Source of the DNA: Pandoraea terrae
GTDB lineage: Bacteria > Pseudomonadota > Gammaproteobacteria > Burkholderiales > Burkholderiaceae
Reading direction: 5' to 3'
NCBI RefSeq assembly: GCF_902459695.1
Contig: NZ_CABPRZ010000008.1
Span: forward strand, 124,001 to 188,000
Length of the DNA: 64,000 nucleotides
Position 1 is the stretch's first letter, and each line of letters opens with the position of its first letter. The position numbers were made by a program, and so were the translations under genes. The notes under the pieces were generated by a model, which worked only from the letters and a program-made list of their open reading frames with translations, was not told the DNA's origin and did not search any database. This document shows positions 44,135-54,568 of this stretch, in pieces.

Positions 44135-45025
44135 ATGAGAGTTGAGAACGCCGAGCTTGAAGCCTTCGTGCTGGTCGCCGAACTGGGCAGTTTCCAGCGC
44201 GCCGCAGACAAGCTGCATCTCACGCAACCGGGTTTGTCACGCCGCATCCAGAAGCTCGAGCAGACACTGGGCGTCGAGTTGTTTCACCGCACCACGCGCA
44301 GCATCGAGCTGACGGGCGTAGGCCGCCACTTTCTGCCAATGGCGCGGCAACAGATCGCGCAGCTCGGGTCGATGTTGTCGTCGATTCAGGAAATCGCCGA
44401 GAAGCGCTTCGGCAAGATCCGGCTGGCGAGTATTCCGACGTTCGTCACACGCGTGCTGCCGGCCGTCATGCACCGTTATGCGGAGCGCTATCCGCAGATC
44501 GGCATCCAGGTCTTCGACGGCAATCACGATTTCGTCGTCAGTCAGGTGCGCGCGGGGCTGGCGGAGTTCGGCATTGCCATGGACCCGGGCGAAGACGACG
44601 ATCTCGCGTTCACACCGCTACTCACCGACCACTATGTGCTGGCAGTACACCGGGACCATCCGCTGGCGGGCGCCGAGCGGGTTGCACTGCAGGATTTGAA
44701 AGGAGCGCGGCTGGTCATCGGCGGGCGGGACTCGGGCAATCGCTTGCTGCTGGAGCTACTACTGGGGCAGGAATCCGTGAGCTTGCGCTGGTTCTACGAG
44801 GTCGAGCACGTGTCGTGCGTGATTGCGCTGGTCGAGGCGGGCGTGGGGTGTGCGATCGTGCCGTCGCTGTCCCTGTCGGCGTTACCGAATTCGAACGTCG
44901 TAGCGGTGCCGCTGGCGGGCCGAGAGATTTTGCGCACCATCGGCCTGATCCGTCACAAGACGGTGTCCATGTCCCCGTTGGCCGCGGAATTTTGTGAGCA
45001 TTTGCTGGAAGTCGGCAAAGCGTGA
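44135..45025 (+). CDS. LysR-family regulator of the D-aminoacylase/amidase operon
   Basis: 296 residues. HTH at 1-60 (LGSFQRAADKLHLTQPGLSR and LGVELFHRTTRSIELTGVG), then a periplasmic-binding-like effector domain (IRLASIPTFVTRVLPAVMHR). The divergent layout, 147 bases from the D-aminoacylase start, is typical of a LysR regulator and its target. No clear T-N11-A site was singled out. Confidence 0.9.
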   Translation: MRVENAELEAFVLVAELGSFQRAADKLHLTQPGLSRRIQKLEQTLGVELFHRTTRSIELTGVGRHFLPMARQQIAQLGSMLSSIQEIAEKRFGKIRLASIPTFVTRVLPAVMHRYAERYPQIGIQVFDGNHDFVVSQVRAGLAEFGIAMDPGEDDDLAFTPLLTDHYVLAVHRDHPLAGAERVALQDLKGARLVIGGRDSGNRLLLELLLGQESVSLRWFYEVEHVSCVIALVEAGVGCAIVPSLSLSALPNSNVVAVPLAGREILRTIGLIRHKTVSMSPLAAEFCEHLLEVGKA

Positions 45026-45033
45026 CAAAAAAA

Positions 45034-45054
45034 TAGCCCGCGAGTGGCGGGCTA
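45034..45054. terminator. Intrinsic terminator after the LysR gene
   Basis: TAGCCCGC (45034-45041) pairs with 45047-45054 across a five-base loop. A run of seven A precedes it (a T-run on the minus strand), so it stops minus-strand transcripts best and lies nine bases past the LysR stop. Confidence 0.75.
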
Positions 45055-45293
45055 AATCCATATCAGGAGGAGACATGGAGGAGACGAGTTCAGTATAGCT
45101 CGTTTGTTGCGACGCACCATATGTAAAATTACGTAATCCGGAGGGGTGTCGCGACAGTGCAACATCCGGAAAAGCCACGCTGGGCGGGCATCGCCTGAAG
45201 ATTGGCGCATACATGCGTCAATGTAGGAATGTGTAAATTTGAGGAATTCCTCTAATTTGCGTGCAGGTGCACCATGGCGCCGGATACGAAATA

Positions 45294-46466
45294 TCAGTGC
45301 GGTTCGCGTTTGATGGCCTGAAGCACGAACGGGACTGAATCGCGCAGCGACGGATTGACCGTTGCCTCATGATCGAGGCCTTCGTAGACGTGGGCGTCAA
45401 CCTTTGTGCCGGCGGCGGTGAGATCGTGGACGAAGGCCTGCTGCATGATGAGCGGCACGTCCATGTCGAGGCTACCCATACCGACGAACACCGGGTGGCG
45501 CACCCGCAGCGCCGGGAACCGCAAGGCCGGCGTTTGCGAGGCCAGGACCTCCTGGATCGCCGGGCGCAGGCTGTTGCCGGCGTTGAGTCCGGCGGCGGCG
45601 GCCGCATCCGTCAATTCCTGGATGCATAGTTCGCGCGCCTGTTTCAGCACGGGCAACGCCTGCGGCGAGAAGTACCGGGCTGACTCGAGCGCCGGATTGA
45701 GGTCGGCGGCTGACAGGAAGATGTACATCGCGTACGGGATCTTCGGATCGGCCGCGCCCGGGTCGGACGCACCCGAGAACAATGCCGCAGCGGACGTATT
45801 CGCATTGAAATACGGTGCGCCGGTCAGCACCGAGGCGACGACCCGCAATTGGGGCGCATAGGATGACTGGAACGCGGCGGCGGCGAAGGCGGCGTGTGCG
45901 CCTTGCGACTGGCCGACGAACACAATGCGGTTTTGCAGGGGGAAGCCTTGCCTTGCGGCAAGCACGCTGTCGAGCACGCTGTAAGCCTCAGCGCGTGCGT
46001 TGAGATAGTGATGGAGTCCATTCGAGCCGAGTCCCGCGTAATCGGGGGCGACGACGGCGAAGCCTAGCGAGAGCCAGGTGCCGAGATATTGCGTATCGCG
46101 CGGGCTGCGCGGATGGTCCGAGGGCGCGCAGGCGGCGGCGATACCGACGGTGCCATGCGCCCATGCGACCACGGGCCAGCCGCCTTTGGGCATGGGGCCC
46201 TTCGGCAGGAACACGACACCGGTGTCTTCGCGCGCTGCGACGCCGCCGACACCGTCGATGGAACTGTAGCGGATGCGGAACTGCGCGCCGGCTTCGGGCA
46301 GGCCGAGGTCGTCGTCGAGCGGCGTCTTGTCGACCATCGCGCCGTGCGCAATGGTGGCGGGTGCGGTTTCGGCGGTCACGGCGTGCGCGGCGCGCGCCAG
46401 CATGAGGCCGGCGAACAGTACGGGAAACAGGGCGGCGCTGGCGTATCGCCACAGGCGTATGAACAT
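45294..46466 (-). CDS. Secreted alpha/beta-hydrolase, secretory lipase type
   Basis: 390 residues from the ATG at 46466; an ATG at 46514 has a leader unlike a signal peptide. Signal peptide to about residue 29 (MLARAAHA). Nucleophile elbow IVFVGQSQGAHAAF (GxSxG) at about 185; oxyanion region WPVVAWAHGTVGIAAACAP; acid/His end VYEGLDHEATV. Fits the secretory lipase (PF03583-type) family of extracellular esterases. Stands alone between terminators. Confidence 0.82.
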   Translation of the reverse strand: MFIRLWRYASAALFPVLFAGLMLARAAHAVTAETAPATIAHGAMVDKTPLDDDLGLPEAGAQFRIRYSSIDGVGGVAAREDTGVVFLPKGPMPKGGWPVVAWAHGTVGIAAACAPSDHPRSPRDTQYLGTWLSLGFAVVAPDYAGLGSNGLHHYLNARAEAYSVLDSVLAARQGFPLQNRIVFVGQSQGAHAAFAAAAFQSSYAPQLRVVASVLTGAPYFNANTSAAALFSGASDPGAADPKIPYAMYIFLSAADLNPALESARYFSPQALPVLKQARELCIQELTDAAAAAGLNAGNSLRPAIQEVLASQTPALRFPALRVRHPVFVGMGSLDMDVPLIMQQAFVHDLTAAGTKVDAHVYEGLDHEATVNPSLRDSVPFVLQAIKREPH

Positions 46467-46639
46467 GTTGGGCTGTCCTCGGCGGAAATCCTGTCGCGGT
46501 GGCGCGGCCGGCAAGCCAATGGCCCGCGCGCGTCGGCGGCCTGCGCCGCGTCCGATCCAGTATAAGGCAGCGTTGTTCCGGATGTCACCGCATCGTGCAG
46601 GAGATCAGCCGTGGCGCGGGGCGGGGCCGGATGAAAAAA

Positions 46640-46676
46640 GCGGAGCGATCCTTTCGGAGGCTCCGCATTTTTTCTG
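46640..46676. terminator. Bidirectional intrinsic terminator for argG
   Basis: GCGGAGC (46640-46646) pairs with GCTCCGC (46660-46666), with an inner TCC/GGA pair. AAAAAA on the left and TTTTTT on the right give T-runs on both strands. It lies 53 bases past the argG stop. Confidence 0.85.
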
Positions 46677-46728
46677 CCGCCATGCGCCCGGCGGCAACGC
46701 CCGTGCGCGGTACGCAGGGACGCTGGCG

Positions 46729-48084
<1,356 letters not shown>

Positions 48085-48242
48085 TTATTAACCTGTCAAG
48101 TATCCCCGTCCGGGCCATGGGCGGTCAAGTCTCGTTCACGCCGGGAGCGCGTAGCCAGGCCCGTTTTTACCGAAATTCGCCAATTTCCCACCTGGTTTCC
48201 GGCGTTTTTTCGGAATTTTCCGGTGAGACACAGCCCTCGGTC

Positions 48243-49139
48243 TTACCAGGTGGTGCCGGCGACAGCGCAAGCCGATGTCAGAAAATCCGCAAATGAGCGA
48301 ATGACGAGCGATGCCTGCCGGTGCTGGGGGTAGACCACGTGAATGGCGGACGGCGGCGGCGCGAAGTCATCCAGCACCGTCACGAGCCGTCCGTTGGCCA
48401 GCGCCGGGGCCACGATGAACACCGGAAGCCATGCCAGGCCCAGCCCCGCCACGGCCGCGTCACGCGCGAGCTCGCCGTTGTTGACGCGCAGGCGCCCCGT
48501 AATCGGCACACCGGTGAGTTTGCCGTCGATCTGGTAGGTCCATTCCACCCGCTGGCTGTGGCCGTAGGGCAGGCATGCGTGGTCGCGCAAATCGGCCGGG
48601 ATGGCGGGCGCATCGTGTGCGTCGAGGTAGGCGGGGCTGGCGCAAGTCACCATCCGCATCGGCGCGATCGGACGCGCGATCAGCGACGAGTCGGCCAACA
48701 ACCCGATACGCACGGCTACGTCGTAGCCCTCGCCGACGATGTCGACCGTCCGGTCATTCAATTCCATCTCGATCGTGACGTCGGGATGCGCTTTCAGGAA
48801 CGCCGGCATCACGCTGGCGAGGAACATGGTGCCGAACGACATCGGCGCCGATACGCGCAGGTTGCCGCGCGGCCGCTCCCCCTGGCTGCTGACCGCCAGA
48901 TTCGCGGCAGCGACATCTTCGAGAATTTTCACGGCGCGGTCGTAATAGATGCGCCCGAGATCGGTCACCGCCAAACGGCGTGTGGTGCGCAAGAGAAGGC
49001 GCGCGCCAAGCGCCGCTTCCAGTGTCGTGACGCGACGGCTGACGAACTGCTTCGAGAGCCCCAGCTTCTCCGCGGCCGCCGTAAATCCGCGGGCGTCCAC
49101 GGCGTTGACAAAGATTCGCATGTCGTCGAGCAAATCCAT
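48243..49139 (-). CDS. LysR-family regulator divergent from doxX
   Basis: 298 residues. HTH DARGFTAAAEKLGLSKQFVS and TRRLAVTDLGRIYYDRAV; effector domain RGNLRVSAPMSFGTMFLASV to WLPVFIVAPALANGRLVTVL. CrgA/ArgP-like LysR subfamily by look. The divergent DoxX gene is the likely target. Confidence 0.88.
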   Translation of the reverse strand: MDLLDDMRIFVNAVDARGFTAAAEKLGLSKQFVSRRVTTLEAALGARLLLRTTRRLAVTDLGRIYYDRAVKILEDVAAANLAVSSQGERPRGNLRVSAPMSFGTMFLASVMPAFLKAHPDVTIEMELNDRTVDIVGEGYDVAVRIGLLADSSLIARPIAPMRMVTCASPAYLDAHDAPAIPADLRDHACLPYGHSQRVEWTYQIDGKLTGVPITGRLRVNNGELARDAAVAGLGLAWLPVFIVAPALANGRLVTVLDDFAPPPSAIHVVYPQHRQASLVIRSFADFLTSACAVAGTTW

Positions 49140-49333
49140 CTCGCACCTCTGATTGTCATATACTGGTTGACGATGTTACGTCAAATGCCATCTTTGTGTT
49201 TCGGCGAGAGTCAAATATAGTTCGTGTCACTGGCCGGGCATTGTCAAGGCCGGGCGAATCCGCCATCGACACCGTTGCGCGGGTTGCGGGACCACTTTTG
49301 AACAAACCCTTCGACTTCTTGCATAGGATCAAC

Positions 49334-49768
49334 ATGAACGCGCAACCCAACGCGAATGGCGGCGCTGCCGCCGCAAGCCTGATCGGCCGAATTCTCCTGT
49401 CGGCGATTTTCATCATCAGCGGACTTGGCAAACTTGCCGCGCCTGCAGCCACCAAGGGCTATATCGCTTCTGTCGGCATGCCACTGCCGGACCTGGCCTA
49501 TCTCGCGGCGATCGTCGTCGAGGTCGGTTTCGGGCTCGCCGTGCTGGTGGGATATCGCACGCGCATCGTCGCGACCGTGCTGGCGCTGTTCGCACTCGTC
49601 ACGGCGTTCGCCTTCCACATGAATTTCGGTGATCAGAATCAGATGATCCACTTCCTGAAGAATGTGGCAATTGCCGGCGGATTCCTGCAAGTGGCCGTGC
49701 TCGGTGCGACCGGTTTCAGCATCGACGCGATGTTGGCGAACCGTCGCGGCGTGGCGCGCAACGCGTAA
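49334..49768 (+). CDS. DoxX-family membrane protein
   Basis: 144 residues from the ATG at 49334 (AGGA upstream); earlier in-frame starts lie in the promoter region. Four membrane helices with the DoxX pattern SLIGRILLSAIFIISGLGKL, YIASVGMPLPDLAYLAAIVV and AFAFHMNF. DoxX proteins are small quinone- or redox-linked inner-membrane proteins. Controlled probably by the divergent LysR at 48243. Confidence 0.85.
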   Translation: MNAQPNANGGAAAASLIGRILLSAIFIISGLGKLAAPAATKGYIASVGMPLPDLAYLAAIVVEVGFGLAVLVGYRTRIVATVLALFALVTAFAFHMNFGDQNQMIHFLKNVAIAGGFLQVAVLGATGFSIDAMLANRRGVARNA

Positions 49769-49775
49769 GGACGTT

Positions 49776-49807
49776 GCAGGAGGCCGGCGTTGGCGCCGGC
49801 CTCCTGC
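49776..49807. terminator. Strong 14-base-pair hairpin between doxX and the DMT gene
   Basis: GCAGGAGGCCGGCG (49776-49789) pairs perfectly with 49794-49807 across a TTGG loop. It serves two convergent genes; no T-run, so stopping may be Rho-assisted. Confidence 0.65.
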
Positions 49808-49815
49808 GCCGGGTG

Positions 49816-50700
49816 TCAGGCCCGGCAATTGCCCGCGATGGGCTGGCGCGCAGGTGCGAGCGCCAGCTTCAACCCCAGCAGCACGCCTGTCGTGCCGACG
49901 ATCGCAAGCGGCCCGGGACGATGCCCGAATATCGCCCAGTCAAGCAACGCTGTCACCACCGGCACGAGATAGAACAGGCTCGTGACCGTCACCAGATTGC
50001 CCGACGCGATCATGCGATACAGCAGCAGCGTCGCGCCGACCGAAATCAGCAGTCCCATGTAGATGAGCGGCAACCAGAAGCCGGCGGAAAAGTCGGCATG
50101 CACCGGCTGGAACGGGGCAATGACGAGCGCCAGCGTCAATCCGACCGCATATTGCAGCGGCAGGACATCGAGCGGCGGCTGTTGCGAGCCCTTTTGCTGG
50201 ATCGTGCCGACGGTCATGCAGGTCAGCGCCGCAAGGGCCCAGAACGAGCCGGCCATCGAGAAGCGCGCGGCCGTGAGGCTTTGCGCGACAACCAGCGACA
50301 AGCCGCCCAACGCGAGCACGAGGCCGGCAACCCGGCGCGGCGAATGATGACGTTCCACCACGAACAACGTCAGGATCGGCTGCACGCCGAGCACGGTCGC
50401 CAGCGCCCCCGGCGTGATGCCGTTGGCGAGCGCGAGCAAATAGGTGGCCTGATAGCCGCCGATCAGGAGCAGGCCCGTGACCGCGACTTGCCGGCGTGTG
50501 CCTGGCGCAGGCAGCCATTGTCGCCGGCAGGCGGCGAGCAGCGATAGCGCGGCGAGCGCCAATCCGAGCCGCAGCAGCAGAAACCCGAACGCAGAAGCGT
50601 GCGCAAGCCCCCACTTGGCGGCCAATGCGCCGCCGCTCCACATCAGGACGAACGAGAGCGTCGCGCCATGACGGCGCCACGCGGATAAGCCGAGATTCAT
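49816..50700 (-). CDS. EamA-family (DMT) exporter
   Basis: 294 residues from the ATG at 50700 (AAGGGG upstream). Ten membrane segments in two EamA repeats (FVLMWSGGALAAKWGLAHAS; IYMGLLISVGATLLLYRMIA). Drug/metabolite transporter superfamily, often exporters of amino acids or metabolites such as RhtA-type. No operon partner. Confidence 0.87.
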   Translation of the reverse strand: MNLGLSAWRRHGATLSFVLMWSGGALAAKWGLAHASAFGFLLLRLGLALAALSLLAACRRQWLPAPGTRRQVAVTGLLLIGGYQATYLLALANGITPGALATVLGVQPILTLFVVERHHSPRRVAGLVLALGGLSLVVAQSLTAARFSMAGSFWALAALTCMTVGTIQQKGSQQPPLDVLPLQYAVGLTLALVIAPFQPVHADFSAGFWLPLIYMGLLISVGATLLLYRMIASGNLVTVTSLFYLVPVVTALLDWAIFGHRPGPLAIVGTTGVLLGLKLALAPARQPIAGNCRA

Positions 50701-51148
50701 CGAAATCCCCTTCAAGGCGATAGGCACGGCTTCCTGTCGATACACGCACGGGTTCGCCTCGCAATATCGGCGGACGAACCTCAGCCCCGGGTCATCGCAG
50801 TCCTGATCGATGCGGCGGCACTACGCAAGCGCAGCGGCACGCGTCAAGACGGATCGCGAGGCGCGAGAAACGACAGAAAGCGGAAAAAAAGCCGGCGAAA
50901 GAATCAGCCGAAGACGTGTGCAACCCCTGCCACGTCTGCCACTGCCACCACGGCAGCGACGACGGCGAGCGTGGGCGGTGCCACGTCACTCGCCACAGGA
51001 GGCGCCACTACGGTGACCGCGACCCGGCGCGCGCGCATGCCGACGGCACCTTGCGGAGGTGCGACGGACAAATTGGCGATTCGCGCGTGTGCGGTCATGA
51101 AGAGGAAAGGATCAAAAAAGCGTCCGTCGGGTGACGGACGTTGCCACT
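50701..51148. other. 448-base stretch without a credible gene
   Basis: Between the DMT gene start and the PNPOx gene end. Several small frames exist in GC-rich sequence but none has a start signal or protein-like composition. The only clear element is the terminator at 51121-51140. Confidence 0.5.
51121..51140 (-). terminator. Intrinsic terminator of the truncated PNPOx gene
   Basis: CGTCCGTC (51121-51128) pairs with GACGGACG (51133-51140) over GGGT; on the minus strand it is followed by CTTTTTTG. It sits nine bases past the PNPOx stop. Confidence 0.8.
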
Positions 51149-52090
51149 TTACACCGGTGCGCCGGCATCCGCAATTGGGCCACTGAACCAGTCGCCGGTG
51201 CGAGCGAGTGTCGGCGAGACCTCGTCATACCGCCAGCGCGTTGGAAGCGCGCCGCGCACTCGCCGCATTTCGTTCACATGGAAGCGGACGAGCCGCTGCG
51301 CCCCAACGAAGCCGGTCTGTGCTTCGTCGTCCCAGAGAATTTCGGCGTGTCCCGCCAGGTGCAGCAGGTCGCCGGTCGAGAAGTCGGCAAACAGCAAGCC
51401 CGCGCGCAGATTGGCGAGCAAATTGCCGAGCGTGTTGAAGTAGGCGTTGCCGCGAAACTCCGGCCAGGTCAGTGTCCGCGCGTCGTCGATGCGCACGAAG
51501 CCCGGTTTGCCGCCGCGATGCGAGACGTCCGCACCGCCGTTGAGATGCGTCGCCCGCGTCGTGCCGCCGGCTGCGGCATCGGGCGCTCCGTCGGGCGCAT
51601 CGCTCGCGAAATACGTTGCAACGAAAAACGTGTCGGCGCTGGCGATGATCGATTGCGCCTCGTCGTCGAGCGTATGTGCCGGCGGTTCGGCGACGGGTTG
51701 GCTAGTCGATGCTTGCGAATCGCCGGCCAACACCTCGCGCTTGCGGATGTACTGCGGACAATTGCCGAAGCTTTGTGCAACGTGCAGCACAAACCCCGCG
51801 CCATCACTTTGCGTGATCGTGCCATTGACGCGATTGCGCCGCCGCGTCGAGGGCTCCAGCCCGAGCAGCCCGACGGGCGCGCCGGCCACCAAGGCCCCCG
51901 CCAGCGGATCGCTGGCCGCCGGCTGCGTCATCACGCGCAGCGTCTGTGCATCGGGCGCTTGCGCGAAACCGGGCTCGCCGGATATCAGCGTCGCCCACGG
52001 CTGGCCGACAGCGTCGAGCGCGCCGAGCACGAGAAACGGCAGTTGCGCATAGAACTGGCGATGCTGATCCGGCATCTCTGCTCGGATCAT
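51149..52090 (-). pseudogene. PNPOx-like flavin-binding protein, 5'-truncated
   Basis: 313 residues if started at the ATG 52090. The sequence is that of the pyridoxamine 5'-phosphate oxidase-like family: AEMPDQHRQFYAQLPFLVLG, LGLEPSTRRRNRVNGTI, FGNCPQYIRKREV, TFFVATYFASD, NAYFNTLGNLLANLRAGLLF. Family members normally carry some 30-50 residues before the MPDQHR motif; here homology stops at 52090, where a LysR remnant begins on the other strand. The flavin barrel is complete, so a short protein may still be made, but the natural start and promoter appear deleted. Confidence 0.7.
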
Positions 52091-52879
52091 ACGCTGACGG
52101 CGCTCGAAGCCGAACTGGACGTGCGCTTGCTGAACCGCACGACGCGCCGCATCGCGCTGACGGACGAAGGCCGCGGCTATCTGGACAGTTGCCGTCAGAT
52201 CCTGGGCGCGCTGGCCGAGGCGGAAGGGCGACTCGCGGCGCGGCACGAAGCGCCCAGCGGCCGGCTTGTGGTGACGGCGCCGGTTCTATTCGGCCAACTG
52301 CACGTTGCCCCGGCGGTGACGCGTTTTCTTCAGGCGCATCCGGCGGTGAGTTGTCGTCTGGTATTGAGCGACAGCGTCGTGAATCTTTGGGAGGAAGGGA
52401 TCGACGTCGGCATCCGGATCTCGCCGCTTGAAGATTCGACGCTGGTCGCACAGACGGTCGGCGCAATTCGCCGCGTCGTCGTCGCCAGTCCGTCATGGCT
52501 TGCCGCGCACGGCACACCTGCGCATCCGCGCGACCTGACGGGGCAGAACTGCATCCGCTCGCGCGGTGGCGGATTGACGCACTGGCGCTTCAGGGAAGCC
52601 GGCCGTGAGATCGCTGTGCCGGTGGACGGCAATCTGGAGGTGAATCACAGCCTGACGGCCGTCGAGGCATGCGCCGCCGGGCTTGGCTTCGGTTGCTTCC
52701 TGTCCTATCAGGTGGCCGCATATCTCGCAGACGGGCGGCTCGTGCGCGTGCTCGCGGCGTTCGAAGGGCCGGCGCGGCCCGTCAGCATCGTCTATCCGCA
52801 TGCGCACTTGTTGCCGTCGCGCACGCGCGCTTTTGTCGAATGGATGAAGCGGGAATTGGCGGCGGTGCCGATGCTGTAG
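52061..52879 (+). pseudogene. LysR regulator lacking its HTH N-terminus
   Basis: From an ATG at 52061, 272 codons. LysR homology begins only at ALEAELDVRLLNRTTRRIAL (near 52098), which corresponds to about residue 33 of a normal LysR protein, so the recognition helix is missing. The rest (LTDEGRGYLDSCRQILGALA, VVTAPVLFGQLHVAPAVTRF, ACAAGLGFGCFLSYQVAAYL) is intact. The frame upstream of 52090 is the complement of the PNPOx gene. A deletion joining the two divergent genes explains both truncations. It could not bind DNA normally. Confidence 0.75.
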
Positions 52880-52927
52880 TGCTTCGCAATGCGACATATC
52901 GCGCGGTTTCGGTGCGTGAACGAAAAA

Positions 52928-52955
52928 GCGGCAGACGTGTTCGGGCGTCTGCCGC
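52928..52955. terminator. Intrinsic terminator after the LysR remnant
   Basis: GCGGCAGACG (52928-52937) pairs perfectly with 52946-52955 across an eight-base loop, with AAAAA before and TTCATTTTT after: works on both strands. Confidence 0.85.
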
Positions 52956-53081
52956 TTCATTTTTCAAACTTCGCAGGTTGGGAGGCGCGCGCCTCGGTCA
53001 ACGCCCGGGGCCGCCAACGGACCTATTTTTGCTTCGCAAAACCAGCTCCATTGCCGGCGTCATGCATCGGCGGGCGATCGC

Positions 53082-53420
53082 TTACCAACGGCGATCGTCG
53101 TCATGCCAGCGGCGGTCGTCCCAGCGGCGGTCGTCCCAACGACGTTCTTCCCAGCGGCGATGGGCTTCCCAACGGCGGCGTTCTTCCCAGCGGTCACGGC
53201 CGTAATAGACCACGGGCGCGGGCGCAGCGTACACCGGCGCCGGCGCATAGATCGGTGCGGGCTCATAGACCGGGGCAGGGGCGTAGGCCGGAGCGACCAC
53301 CACCGGCGCCGGCGCGCCGAGATACAGTCCGACGTCGACGTGGGCCGACGCTGCCGTCGACGCGAGCGCAGCGGTCAGTCCGGCAGCAGTGATTGCGGCG
53401 ATGGCAAGAATGCGTTTCAT
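53082..53420 (-). CDS. Small secreted Pro/Val/Tyr and Arg/Trp-repeat protein
   Basis: 112 residues. Signal peptide to about residue 26 (ASTAASA). Mature start HVDVGLYLGAPAPVVVAPAY, then APAPVY-type repeats and a C-terminal tail of repeated RRWEERR and WDDRRW units. Paralogue of the 35518-35856 gene: same length, same DVG-(V/L)Y start and Pro/Tyr repeats. The base sequence shows tandem 9-15-base repeats in the tail (53095-53160). Function unknown; envelope-linked by secretion. Confidence 0.72.
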   Translation of the reverse strand: MKRILAIAAITAAGLTAALASTAASAHVDVGLYLGAPAPVVVAPAYAPAPVYEPAPIYAPAPVYAAPAPVVYYGRDRWEERRRWEAHRRWEERRWDDRRWDDRRWHDDDRRW

Positions 53421-53598
53421 GTTGGCCTCCTTGGCGATGCCCGGCGTTGAGCCATATGGGCTGTGTTGATGGAAACCAGTCTAGTGACGGAACGCCGTCA
53501 CAGGTGCTACCGACTTGTTCGGTCTGTGTCCGTTTGTAACGCGGCGCGCGTGGCGTCGGGGTGACGCTTGGATGACGATTTCGAGCGGCAGAAACGAC

Positions 53599-53622
53599 AA
53601 GAGGCACCCGAAGGTGCCTCTT
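53599..53622 (-). terminator. Hairpin downstream of tRNA-Val with a UUCG loop
   Basis: AAGAGGCACC (53599-53608) pairs with 53613-53622; on the minus strand the loop is TTCG, the extra-stable tetraloop. It is 11 bases past the tRNA CCA end. Confidence 0.75.
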
Positions 53623-53633
53623 GCGTGATTCGT

Positions 53634-53710
53634 TGGTAGGCTCGATTGGACTCGAACCAACGACCCCCACCATGTCAAGGTGGTGCTCTAACCAGCTGAG
53701 CTACGAGCCT
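53634..53710 (-). tRNA. tRNA-Val (anticodon GAC)
   Basis: 77 bases including encoded CCA. Minus strand: acceptor AGGCTCG/CGAGCCT, D-stem GCTC/GAGC with AGCTGGTTA loop, anticodon stem CCACC/GGTGG with loop TTGACAT (anticodon GAC), variable GGGTC, T-arm GTTGG-TTCGAGT-CCAAT with one G-T pair, discriminator A. All stems pair. Confidence 0.97.
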
Positions 53711-53722
53711 AGAAAGACCGCG

Positions 53723-53751
53723 ATTATATGGGTGGTTTTTGAAATGCGCAA
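53723..53751 (-). promoter_or_regulatory. Sigma-70 promoter of tRNA-Val
   Basis: On the minus strand, TTGCGC (53746-53751) and a perfect TATAAT (53723-53728) are 17 bases apart, with the -10 box 12 bases before the tRNA. A textbook strong stable-RNA promoter layout. Confidence 0.85.
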
Positions 53752-53791
53752 GTGTTTCGTTAAAAATTCCTGAGTCGCCGCGTCAAAGCAG

Positions 53792-54568
53792 GTGGGGTGC
53801 GGCCTGATCCACGCCGCAGCTATGGTTGCGAACTCAAATCGGCAGCGCCGCGCGCATCAAGCGTGGATGCGGCAAAGTTCGGCGTTGGCGCGGATGTCGC
53901 CCTTTGCCTCGCCCAGGATGCCCATGCGTGACCAAGGGGCCGGCGGCGCTTCGGCTTATGCATACGAAATGCTTACGAAAGGCAACACGGCGCTGATTTT
54001 TGATATTTGGCCCTTGCATATGTTCTATATGAGATACGGGCTTCAACGGTTCAAAAGTTGTCTGGGGGAGCGTAGGCAATTGGAGGGCAAGGTGTATTGG
54101 CCGCTCGGGAAGGCGGTTACATTCGGCAAACGCCCTGAGGAAATTGAGCAAGGGTTCGAGGCGATCGACGCTGGAAACATTTCCGATGGCGTCGAACCTC
54201 TTGCTCGTCACGAGCAACTGAATGTCGGTTACGACAAGCATGGAAATGTTAATTCGGTGACGATTTGGCCGCAAACCAAGCTTTTGCCTCTCGACGAAAC
54301 GCTGAAAGTGGTCACCGATCTGCATAGGCAACTTCGGCAAGGAGGCTGGTGCCTTAGAAGGCCCGACAGGTTTCCAGCGATCGAGGACACACCGGCCATG
54401 CGCGAGAAATTGCGCTTTCTTCCGAGTCCGATCAGCTATTGGCAGGGGGGAGGCAAGTTCAAGGTTGAAATAGCGTTTTCCGTATGCGTCGCGATAGCCG
54501 CCCGAATGACGAGCGCTTTCGCATCAATTTGGAACTCCCCAAGTCCTCAGATGCCGTCTGCCCAATAA
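53792..54568 (+). CDS. Hypothetical protein, probably frameshifted near its 3' end
   Basis: The open frame has 258 codons from a GTG at 53792. Protein-like sequence is convincing from about 53969 (MLTKGNTALIFDIWPLHMFY, LEGKVYWPLGKAVTFGKRPE, LLPLDETLKVVTDLHRQLRQ, FLPSPISYWQGGGKFKVEIA). After about 54480 the composition changes; the +1 frame instead reads MRRDSRPNDERFRINLELPK then ends in TAA at 54567-ish context, which looks like a more natural C-terminus. So a small insertion or deletion near 54480-54490 is suspected. No family recognised. Start uncertain. GC is lower than in neighbours. Confidence 0.5.
   Translation: MGCGLIHAAAMVANSNRQRRAHQAWMRQSSALARMSPFASPRMPMRDQGAGGASAYAYEMLTKGNTALIFDIWPLHMFYMRYGLQRFKSCLGERRQLEGKVYWPLGKAVTFGKRPEEIEQGFEAIDAGNISDGVEPLARHEQLNVGYDKHGNVNSVTIWPQTKLLPLDETLKVVTDLHRQLRQGGWCLRRPDRFPAIEDTPAMREKLRFLPSPISYWQGGGKFKVEIAFSVCVAIAARMTSAFASIWNSPSPQMPSAQ

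Noticed and set aside
51131-52060. The 5' part of a 582-codon frame that seems to extend the LysR gene upstream
   Set aside because: This part is the complement of the PNPOx gene and has no LysR similarity; the LysR remnant starts only near 52098.
53095-53200. Short tandem repeats as a CRISPR or satellite
   Set aside because: The repeats are coding: they make the RRWEERR/WDDRRW tail of the secreted protein, with no spacers.
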